A DNA stretch of 13,608 nucleotides. Source: Cyanobacteriota bacterium. Its GTDB lineage: Bacteria; Cyanobacteriota; Cyanobacteriia; PCC-6307; Cyanobiaceae. Of this stretch, positions 1 to 5,705 are shown piece after piece. Below the pieces are notes generated by a model. The model was not told the origin of the DNA, did no database searches, and saw nothing but the letters and a program-made list of their open reading frames with translations. The position numbers and the translations under genes are program-made. The DNA is taken from contig CANHSW010000027.1 of assembly GCA_947463165.1 (NCBI GenBank), forward strand, positions 1 to 13,608, written 5' to 3'. Each line of letters opens with the position of its first letter. The stretch's first letter is position 1.

Positions 1-224
1 GAACCGCTGGGGGAGCTGTAGGGGGAGCCGGTGCCGTCGGTGGGAGCCAGCGGCAGCAACTGCCAGGTCGCCACGCCGCTGCGCCCCAGCAGCTCAATCC
101 AGGCCAGGGCGCTGGCCCCAAAGCCACCACTGGTGCCGGGCCCCGGCAGGGAGGTGGGATGCAGCAGCACTCCGCAACGGCGTTTGTTTCTCACTCCGTA
201 ATTACTCACTCCGTGGTTACTCAC
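1..224 (-). CDS. malQ: 4-alpha-glucanotransferase (amylomaltase), 5' part
   Basis: This GH77 enzyme transfers alpha-1,4-glucan segments between maltooligosaccharides and acts in cytoplasmic glycogen/maltodextrin turnover. Only about the first 74 codons are present; the C-terminal part, with the catalytic residues, lies beyond the left edge. The N-terminal family signature is visible: GVLLHPTSLPGPG at about residues 18-30, then a helix with the WQLLPLAPTDGTGSPYSS stretch that lines the GH77 active-site entrance. The start is ambiguous because three in-frame GTG codons (positions 224, 209 and 194, reading leftward) sit in a 15-bp tandem repeat, each preceded by GGA. I chose the outermost because it gives a 4-nt GTGA overlap with the bciB stop codon; the start at 194 gives a protein closer to the usual N-terminus (VRNKRRCGVLLHPTS). 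It is probably co-transcribed with bciB. The family call rests on the N-terminal motif only. Confidence 0.85.
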   Translation of the reverse strand, partial: MSNHGVSNYGVRNKRRCGVLLHPTSLPGPGTSGGFGASALAWIELLGRSGVATWQLLPLAPTDGTGSPYSSPSG

Positions 225-228
225 TCCG
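191..228. repeat. 15-bp tandem repeat at the bciB/malQ junction
   Basis: Two full copies (191-205 and 206-220) differ at two bases (taattac versus tggttac), followed by an 8-bp partial copy at 221-228. The shared unit begins tcactccg. On the coding (minus) strand each unit carries GGAGTGAG, so it repeats both the end of bciB and a possible GTG start of malQ. Because the period is 15, the copies stay in frame. Confidence 0.9.
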
Positions 229-1417
229 CCGGCAGCCGATAGCGGCTGATGATTTTTTTGGCGAAGGCGGGGATCTGCGCCTCTGCCTTTTCAGGATGGT
301 GGCGCCGCAGCCAGAGGGCATTGCGGGTGAAGTGGGAATCGATCGAAAAGCGGCCATATTCAAGCCCCTTGGGCCCGAAGCGCTGAACGAAAAAGCCCAC
401 CAATTGGGCCAACCAGAGGGGCAGTTTCAGGGCCTTGTCATAGGCCTCAATCCCCTGCTGCACGGCGGCGCGACGATCGCCGCCACTGGTTACCTCGGCC
501 GTTTCCAGTTCGGGTTCCACCAGCTCCAGCAATTGCTGGCCCCTGGCATTGCGCACGGTGAGCCATTGGTTGCCGAACGCGGCGCCCATGTAACCCACCA
601 CCAGATCGGCGCCGGCATTGGTGTAATCGAAACAGCTCAGGCAGCTGGGGGCGAACACATCCTTTAGTTTTGGTGTATCCAGCGCAAAGAAAGGCAGGGT
701 TTCGCTGCTGCCATCGCTATGGCGGAAGTGAATGCGGAAGTCCTGCATGAACTCGTAGTGCACCACCGTGGCCGGCGAGCGGCTGGCACTTTCCAGAAAG
801 GTCTGCAGACCTGCTCGGCTCACGTTGTCTACGCAGGGCAGCCCGAGCACGTAGAGCTCATCGAGGGGCAGGCTGGCCTGCACCGCCCGCAGCGCCTGAA
901 TTTGACAGCCCACGCCGATGGCCAGCAGCCGGCGGATGCCGCTGCCGGGCAACTGCTCCAGCACCTCCAAATTGGGTGACAGGGTGGGCTTGTTCACCCG
1001 CGCCGCCAGCACCTGCTCGGGGGTGCGGGCCAACAGGGGCACCGGCGTAAACCGATCGTCGGGGCTTTGGCCCACGCAGAGCACCGCATCCACCAGGCCC
1101 CGCTCCAGGGCGAGCACGCCGATGCGGCTCACGATGCCGGTCCACTGGGCGCCATCGATCGGTTGGCGCAAGCGGCCGGTGAGCATGCGCTGCTGCACAC
1201 CGAAATAAAGCTCGTCTTCCTGGTCGAGGTCGCGGCTGCGGCCGTGGGCCGCCACTTCCATCGCCTCGAAGCGCTGGTTCAAAAAGGCGCAGCTCTGCTT
1301 CACATAAGCCACCCAGCGGCTGTCGCAAAGACCGCACTGGCTGCAGAGGTCTTTGGCGGGATAGACGCTGCCCTTGGCCAGGGGCCTGGCGCGCTCGTGG
1401 GGAAGGGCGGTTGGCAT
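221..1417 (-). CDS. bciB: Ferredoxin-type divinyl (proto)chlorophyllide 8-vinyl reductase, BciB (FrhB family)
   Basis: This is a 398-residue FrhB-family iron-sulphur flavoprotein, matching in length and motifs the cyanobacterial BciB type (Synechocystis Slr1923, about 400 aa). BciB reduces the 8-vinyl group of divinyl chlorophyll precursors using ferredoxin; plant 7-hydroxymethyl chlorophyll a reductase belongs to the same family. Visible features are an N-terminal cluster C25-x2-C28-x2-C31 with C43 nearby, the family blocks HGRSRDLDQEDELYFGVQ, QWTGIVSRI and ARVNKPTLSPNLEVLEQ, then IGVGCQIQALR and LGLPCVDNVSR, and a second cysteine group in APSCLSCFDYTN. The ATG at 1417 gives the family length; a reading frame continuing far upstream on this strand only runs antisense to the LCP gene. 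It overlaps malQ by 4 nt. A close paralogue such as 7-HMCR cannot be excluded from sequence alone. Confidence 0.86.
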   Translation of the reverse strand: MPTALPHERARPLAKGSVYPAKDLCSQCGLCDSRWVAYVKQSCAFLNQRFEAMEVAAHGRSRDLDQEDELYFGVQQRMLTGRLRQPIDGAQWTGIVSRIGVLALERGLVDAVLCVGQSPDDRFTPVPLLARTPEQVLAARVNKPTLSPNLEVLEQLPGSGIRRLLAIGVGCQIQALRAVQASLPLDELYVLGLPCVDNVSRAGLQTFLESASRSPATVVHYEFMQDFRIHFRHSDGSSETLPFFALDTPKLKDVFAPSCLSCFDYTNAGADLVVGYMGAAFGNQWLTVRNARGQQLLELVEPELETAEVTSGGDRRAAVQQGIEAYDKALKLPLWLAQLVGFFVQRFGPKGLEYGRFSIDSHFTRNALWLRRHHPEKAEAQIPAFAKKIISRYRLPAE

Positions 1418-1422
1418 GGCGC

Positions 1423-1451
1423 CCAACCTAAGCGGCGCTACTACGGGTTGG
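1423..1451 (-). promoter_or_regulatory. Hairpin just upstream of the bciB start codon
   Basis: In the bciB transcript sense, CCAACC (1451-1446) can pair with GGTTGG (1428-1423), with an inner AGCgccGCT. The 3' side of the stem ends five bases before the ATG, so it would occupy the ribosome landing zone. No Shine-Dalgarno sequence is visible there. A regulatory role is inference, since short GC-rich stems arise easily here. Confidence 0.35.
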
Positions 1452-1519
1452 CGGGAACCTTTCGTTTCACACCCCTGGCTGCTCCGGCTCGATTGCGCTG
1501 GGCCAGAGTGGGGAACCGA

Positions 1520-2512
1520 ATGGCCAGACAGCCCCGATCCGCCGCTAGCCCTATGCCGCCGGCCCAGCTGCTGCCTAGCCGCCGCCGGCGAACCGTGCTG
1601 CGCCTGTCGGCGGCGGCCTTTGGCCTGCTGGTGGGGTTGGCGCTGCTGGCCCAGTTCTGGCCCAAGCCGGATCGAGCCCTGGTCAGCAAAACCCTGCAGA
1701 GCCCAGCCGATCTGGCCCCCTTGCCCAGCAGAGCGATCACCTTGCTGGTGATCGGCAGCGATGCAGATCGCCTGGGCGCTAGCCAAAATGGCGCCGCACC
1801 GGCGGGCCTCGCCAACGCCGACAGCCTGTTGTTGGTACGCGTAAACCCGGACGGTCCCACCCAGCTGCTCAGCCTTGCCCCCGAGTTGGCGGTGAACCTG
1901 CCGGGCCAGAGCAAGAGCCAATCCCTCGGCAGTTTGTATCGGCAGGGGGGCGTGGCGCTCACGGCAGAGGCGCTGCGGGAACTGTTGGGGCTGCAGGCCC
2001 ATGAACCGGATCGCTACCTGGTGCTGAGCCGCTCCTCCCTGCGCCGCCTGGTGGATGACCTGGGCGGCATTGAGGTGAACCCGCCCCAGGCGATGCGCTA
2101 TCGGGATCGCAGCCAAAAGCTCAGCATTTCCCTGCAGGCCGGCCTCCAGTACCTCAAGGGTGAGCAGGTGGAACAGCTGCTGCGCTACCGCGATCCCCAG
2201 CAGCCGGTGGAAAGCCGCCTGGTCAACCAGCAGGAGACCCTGCGCGCCCTGCTGCGCAGCCTGGCCCAGCCGGCCCAGTTGTTCAACCTGCCCGGTCTGG
2301 TTGGTGGGCTCCAGGCGGAGTTGGCCACCAACTTGAGCGAGGCGGAAGCCCTCAGCCTGCTGGCGGCCAGCTTGAGCCGGGTGGATGCGCTCACCTACAG
2401 CACCCTGCCGCTCGCTCCGGCCAAGCCGAGCCATGGCGGCCTGCGCCAGTTGGCCAGCGGCGCCCAACCGCCCCTCTGGCCGCCGGCCGGAGCAGCTTCC
2501 CAGCGGCCCTAG
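1520..2512 (+). CDS. LytR-CpsA-Psr (LCP)-like membrane-anchored protein
   Basis: 330 residues. LCP proteins are membrane-anchored, face the periplasm and usually attach polyprenyl-linked glycopolymers to the cell wall. An Arg-rich segment (RRRR, residues 21-24) precedes one hydrophobic helix (about 29-46), giving an N-in single anchor. The LCP domain follows: TLLVIGSDADR (about 74-84), NADSLLLVRVNP, DRYLVLSRSSLRRLVDDLGGIEVNPP, then AGLQYLKGEQVEQLLRYRDP and ESRLVNQQ. No C-terminal LytR_C domain is present. The usual SIPRD motif reads SLAPEL, so the canonical Arg is missing. The ATG at 1520 is chosen; an in-frame GTG lies at 1508 and another ATG at 1553. The gene is divergent from bciB (102 bp between starts) and converges on the next gene. 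Family membership is likely; enzyme activity is uncertain. Confidence 0.8.
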   Translation: MARQPRSAASPMPPAQLLPSRRRRTVLRLSAAAFGLLVGLALLAQFWPKPDRALVSKTLQSPADLAPLPSRAITLLVIGSDADRLGASQNGAAPAGLANADSLLLVRVNPDGPTQLLSLAPELAVNLPGQSKSQSLGSLYRQGGVALTAEALRELLGLQAHEPDRYLVLSRSSLRRLVDDLGGIEVNPPQAMRYRDRSQKLSISLQAGLQYLKGEQVEQLLRYRDPQQPVESRLVNQQETLRALLRSLAQPAQLFNLPGLVGGLQAELATNLSEAEALSLLAASLSRVDALTYSTLPLAPAKPSHGGLRQLASGAQPPLWPPAGAASQRP

Positions 2513-2514
2513 GG

Positions 2515-2537
2515 GGCCTGGCTGCTGCACTCAGGCC
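2515..2537. other. Hairpin between convergent LCP and hypothetical genes
   Basis: GGCCTG (2515-2520) and CAGGCC (2532-2537) form a 6-bp stem around an 11-nt loop in the 41-bp gap between two convergent stop codons. Neither strand has a following T-run, so it is at best a weak or factor-assisted terminator. Confidence 0.3.
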
Positions 2538-2553
2538 GCTTCACTTAACCGCT

Positions 2554-3087
2554 TCAAAGGCTGCTCAGATGGGCCAGGCGCAGGCTCAGAGCCGCCGCCA
2601 GGTCGCAGCCCGCCGCCACCCCAGCGCCAGCCAGGCCCCCGAGCCAGGGCAGGCCATCGCGGCGGCGCTGCTGCGCTTGCCAGGGCTCACCCCACTGGAC
2701 CAGGCCCGCCAGCGGCACGCCCCTGGCCTGCAGCAGGGCTGTGGTGGCGCAGGCAACGCCGGTGGCCAGTTGCTCGGCGCTGATCAGCAGCAATACCGGC
2801 TGGCGCCAGGCCCCCAGGGCTTCCGCCCAGGGGCGACCGTCCGGTGGTAGCAGGCCTGGATCCCAGCCCAGGCAAACAAGGCAGGCTTGGGGGTAGGCGT
2901 TTGGGGCCGCCAGGGCCGCCAGGGCCATATCCGCTCCATCCGCCTCCGCCTCCCAGCTCGCCAGGGGCAGGCCAAGTGCTGCGGCCAATGGCGGGGCCGC
3001 CTCGGCCAGCAGCCCGGTGACCGCCATCCGGGTGCCGGTGGCGGCCAGCAGGATCGGGCCGGGTCGGAAAAGGCAGGCTGAGGTCAT
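2554..3087 (-). CDS. Conserved-looking hypothetical protein, Ala/Leu-rich
   Basis: 177 residues; I do not recognise the family securely. It is rich in Ala, Leu and Gly, with no signal peptide and no clear membrane helix. Residues 97-152 (PVLLLISAEQLATG..., ...LLQARGVPLAGLVQWGE..., ...GLPWLGGLAG) have the order and spacing of the C-terminal half of dethiobiotin-synthetase-like (BioD/CobB-type) P-loop proteins: a hydrophobic strand, a helix ending in ALxARGxPLAG, then a LPxLG strand. However, the N-terminus (PILLAATGTRMAVTG) has no Walker A lysine motif, so if related it is a degenerate, probably non-catalytic homologue. Codon use matches its neighbours and the frame is fully open, which supports a real gene. 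Its start is divergent from prs, with about 67 bp between them. The BioD resemblance is a tentative reading by eye. Confidence 0.6.
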   Translation of the reverse strand: MTSACLFRPGPILLAATGTRMAVTGLLAEAAPPLAAALGLPLASWEAEADGADMALAALAAPNAYPQACLVCLGWDPGLLPPDGRPWAEALGAWRQPVLLLISAEQLATGVACATTALLQARGVPLAGLVQWGEPWQAQQRRRDGLPWLGGLAGAGVAAGCDLAAALSLRLAHLSSL

Positions 3088-3154
3088 GGGATCGGCAATG
3101 TCTAGGCCGGCACGCTTCTACGATCGGTATTCAGCCGTCGCAGCCGGGCCTGCC

Positions 3155-4162
3155 GTGACCAGTTTCATGACCGCTGATCGGGTGGCGAACGAGAGCAACG
3201 GCCTGCAGGCCAGCCATGACACGCGGCGGCTGCGGCTGTTCAGTGGCACCTCCAACCCAGACCTAGCCAGTGAAATTGGAGCCTATCTGGGGGTGCCGGA
3301 TGGCCCCAGGGTGATCAAACGCTTCGCCGATGGCGAGCTCTATATACAAATTCAAGAATCTATCCGGGGCTGCGATGTATTTCTAATCCAGCCCACCTGC
3401 GCTCCGGTGAACGATCACCTGATGGAGTTGCTGATCATGGTGGATGCCTGCAAGCGGGCCAGCTGCCGTCAAGTAACGGCGGTGATCCCTTATTACGGCT
3501 ATGCCCGCGCCGACCGTAAAACCGCAGGTAGGGAGTCGATTACCGCCAAATTAGTGGCAAATCTGCTCACGAAATCCGGGGTGGATCGGGTGCTGGCAAT
3601 GGATCTTCATTCCTCTCAGATCCAGGGGTATTTCGATATTCCATGTGACCATATCTTTGGTTCGCCTGTGCTGGTGGATTATCTGCGCTCTCGCGCCCAG
3701 GGGGAGGTGGTGGTGGTGTCCCCGGATGTGGGTGGTGTGGCCCGGGCTCGGGCCTTTGCCAAGCAGATGAATGATGCCCCCCTGGCAATCATCGATAAGC
3801 GCCGCTCGGCTCACAACGTGGCGGAAAGTTTAACTGTGATCGGCGATGTTGTCGGCAAAACCGCCATCCTCATCGATGACATGATTGACACCGGCGGTAC
3901 TATTTCCCAAGGCGCCAAGCTGTTGCAGCGCACCGGTGCGGCCAAGATCTTTTGCTGCGCCACCCATGCGGTGTTTTCACCGCCGGCGATTGAACGCCTC
4001 TCCCAGCCGGGCTTGTTTGAAGAGGTGGTGGTCACCAACAGCATTCCCCTGCAGCAGCAATTCCATTTCCCCCAGCTGAAGGTGCTTTCTGTGGCCAATA
4101 TGCTGGGAGAAGCGATCTGGCGGATTCACCAGGAGAGCTCGGTGAGCTCGATGTTCCGCTGA
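3155..4162 (+). CDS. prs: Ribose-phosphate pyrophosphokinase (PRPP synthetase)
   Basis: It makes PRPP from ribose 5-phosphate and ATP for purine, pyrimidine, histidine, tryptophan and NAD synthesis, in the cytoplasm as an oligomer. From this start the protein has 335 residues, close to the class I length. Visible motifs are LFSGTSNPDLA, KRFADGELYIQIQESIRGCDVFLIQPT, IPYYGYARADRKTAGRESITAKL (ATP loop), DLHSSQIQGYFDIPCDH, VVVSPDVGGVARA, and the PRPP-binding loop DDMIDTGGT at 241-249. The C-terminus SVANMLGEAIWRIHQESSVSSMF is typical of picocyanobacteria. The start is not settled: GTG 3155 (VTSFMTADR) gives the N-terminus I recall for related cyanobacterial proteins, ATG 3167 is four codons later, and an upstream ATG at 3098 would add an unconserved extension. 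No Shine-Dalgarno sequence is visible. Confidence 0.97.
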   Translation: MTSFMTADRVANESNGLQASHDTRRLRLFSGTSNPDLASEIGAYLGVPDGPRVIKRFADGELYIQIQESIRGCDVFLIQPTCAPVNDHLMELLIMVDACKRASCRQVTAVIPYYGYARADRKTAGRESITAKLVANLLTKSGVDRVLAMDLHSSQIQGYFDIPCDHIFGSPVLVDYLRSRAQGEVVVVSPDVGGVARARAFAKQMNDAPLAIIDKRRSAHNVAESLTVIGDVVGKTAILIDDMIDTGGTISQGAKLLQRTGAAKIFCCATHAVFSPPAIERLSQPGLFEEVVVTNSIPLQQQFHFPQLKVLSVANMLGEAIWRIHQESSVSSMFR

Positions 4163-4189
4163 CAAGCGTTGCCCGCATTTTTTATCCTT

Positions 4190-4216
4190 AGCTTTAAAGC
4201 TACCGCTTGCTATACA
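4190..4216 (+). promoter_or_regulatory. Candidate promoter and palindrome upstream of the GHL10 gene
   Basis: A perfect 12-bp palindrome AGCTTTAAAGCT (4190-4201) lies just before an extended -10-like TGCTATACA (4208-4216). Transcription would begin near 4223. No convincing -35 box is visible, which fits an extended -10 promoter. The palindrome could be an operator, but that is inference. Confidence 0.4.
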
Positions 4217-4230
4217 ACTTTTCTAAATTT

Positions 4231-5691
4231 ATGTTTTTGCAGCGGCTCCCTCTGAGGCGCGGCTGCCGGCACTCCGGCCAGTCTCGGGGTAGCTCAGTCG
4301 GGGATTTTCAGCGGCAGGCTCTTCAGCGGCGGCTTCGCTGCTGGTTGCGGAGGCTAGTGGTGGCTTTGCCCCTGGGGGCTGTGTCATTTGCTGGCTTGCC
4401 TTTGGCCAGCATGCCCCTGGCTGGCTTGGCACTGGCTCCAGCTGCCCAGGCTGAGCCCCTGGCCCAGGTGCCGCCGCTGCCCCAGCTGCCATTGGCCCTG
4501 CCGCAGTTGCCGCCCCTACCCCAAATAGCCTTACCCCAAACAAATTTTCCCCAGACGGCGCTACCCCAGGCTTCCCGATCGGTTCTCCAGCCCCAGCAGG
4601 TTGGCTTGCCGCAGGCGGGGCCAGGCCAGCGACGGTTAGGTGTTTGGCTCACCAATAGTCCCAGCCCCCTCTATTACGACCGGGACAGGATTGAGCGGGC
4701 AGTGGCCGAACTGGCGGAAGCCGGTTTCAATACTCTTTACCCCAATGTGTGGAGTCGCGGCACCACTTTTCATCGCTCCAGCTATGCGCCGATGGAGCTG
4801 GAGCTGCAACGGGTAAACCCCAATCTCGATCCGATCTGCCGGTTCACCAGCGCAGCCCACCGCCGCGGCCTGCAGGTAATTCCCTGGTTTGAGTATGGGC
4901 TGATGGAACCGGCCGATGCCGAGGTGGTGCAGCGTCATCCCGAGTGGCTGCAGCAACGCCTGGATGGCAGCAGCACCATGACCATGCACGGCAAGCCGAT
5001 GGTGTGGCTCAATCCCGCCCATCCCGAGGTGCGGCGTCGCTTTATCAGCCTGATCGCCGAGATAGTGCAGCGCTGCTCCGTCGACGGCATTCAGCTAGAT
5101 GATCACTTCGCCTGGCCCGTAGAACTGGGCTATGACCCCTACACCCGCGCCCTCTATCGCAGTGAAACCGGTAGTGAACCGCCGGCCAATATCACCGATC
5201 GTTTCTGGATGCGCTGGCGGCGGCAGCAGCTCACGAGCCTGCTGCGGGAGCTGCGCCAGCGGCTGCAGCAATTGGATGGCCAGGGGCAGAGCCTCTCCCG
5301 CCGGCGAGTGATCAGCCTCTCGCCGGGGCCATTTCGCTTCGCTTACAACACCTGGCTCCAGGATTGGGAGCTGTGGTCCCTTGGCGGCTTGGTGGATGAG
5401 TTGGTGGTGCAGAACTATGCCTATTCAGTGGCGGGTTTTGCCCGCGATCTGCAACAGCCGGCCCTGCTCAAGGCCAAGCAATGGGGGCTGCCGGTGGACA
5501 TCGGCATATTGGCTGGCTTTGGTGGCCGCGCCACGTCGATGGCCACCGTTGCCGGAAAGACCCGACTGGCCCTGCAATCGGGCCATGGGGTGATCTATTT
5601 CTATTGGGAAGGCCTCTGGGGCGTTCATGCCGGACCAGAAGCCGGTGAATTAAGACGCAGCGGCTTCCGTGATTTATTCCAGCCGAGTTGA
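4231..5691 (+). CDS. Exported glycoside-hydrolase-like protein (GHL10 / DUF187 family)
   Basis: 486 residues from the ATG at 4231. The family (PF02638 type, TIM-barrel, distantly like GH10) is thought to cleave or bind cell-envelope polysaccharide; the substrate is unknown. A hydrophobic signal segment ends at AQA (about 72-74). A Pro/Leu/Gln-rich linker follows (about 75-130, repeated LPQ units), then the barrel: LGVWLTNSPSPLYYDRDRIERAVAELAEAGFNTLYPNVWSRG, VIPWFEYGLMEP, WLNPAHPEVRRRFISLIAEIV, DGIQLDDHFAWP and GVIYFYWEGLWG. These blocks are classic for the family. The N-terminal 40 residues before the signal are unusually long and Arg-rich; an in-frame TTG at 4345 (MRRLVVALPLGAV) would give a standard signal peptide and a roughly 120-nt leader. 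It follows prs by 68 bp with its own likely promoter and converges on pepN, with only 14 bp between the stops. Confidence 0.87.
   Translation: MFLQRLPLRRGCRHSGQSRGSSVGDFQRQALQRRLRCWLRRLVVALPLGAVSFAGLPLASMPLAGLALAPAAQAEPLAQVPPLPQLPLALPQLPPLPQIALPQTNFPQTALPQASRSVLQPQQVGLPQAGPGQRRLGVWLTNSPSPLYYDRDRIERAVAELAEAGFNTLYPNVWSRGTTFHRSSYAPMELELQRVNPNLDPICRFTSAAHRRGLQVIPWFEYGLMEPADAEVVQRHPEWLQQRLDGSSTMTMHGKPMVWLNPAHPEVRRRFISLIAEIVQRCSVDGIQLDDHFAWPVELGYDPYTRALYRSETGSEPPANITDRFWMRWRRQQLTSLLRELRQRLQQLDGQGQSLSRRRVISLSPGPFRFAYNTWLQDWELWSLGGLVDELVVQNYAYSVAGFARDLQQPALLKAKQWGLPVDIGILAGFGGRATSMATVAGKTRLALQSGHGVIYFYWEGLWGVHAGPEAGELRRSGFRDLFQPS
4450..4620 (+). repeat. LPQ-repeat linker coding region
   Basis: This low-complexity stretch encodes repeated L-P-x-L-P-Q and xALPQ/xxFPQ units between the signal peptide and the catalytic-like barrel. 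At the DNA level it is a series of short imperfect repeats built on cccca(g/a). Such linkers usually let an exported domain reach away from a membrane or wall, and they change length readily. Confidence 0.75.
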
Positions 5692-5705
5692 CTGTTCTGG
5701 AAGAG

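Noticed and set aside
1418..2530. A long open frame antisense to the LCP gene, continuous with bciB on the minus strand
   Set aside because: It is Gln/Ala/Gly-rich with no family motif, and bciB is complete from the ATG at 1417. Long antisense frames are expected at this GC content.
4284..4301. GGGGTAGCTCAGTCGG, resembling the 5' end and D-arm of a tRNA
   Set aside because: No anticodon arm, T-arm (GGTTCGAnTCC) or closing acceptor strand follows within 100 nt. It may be chance or a tiny remnant.
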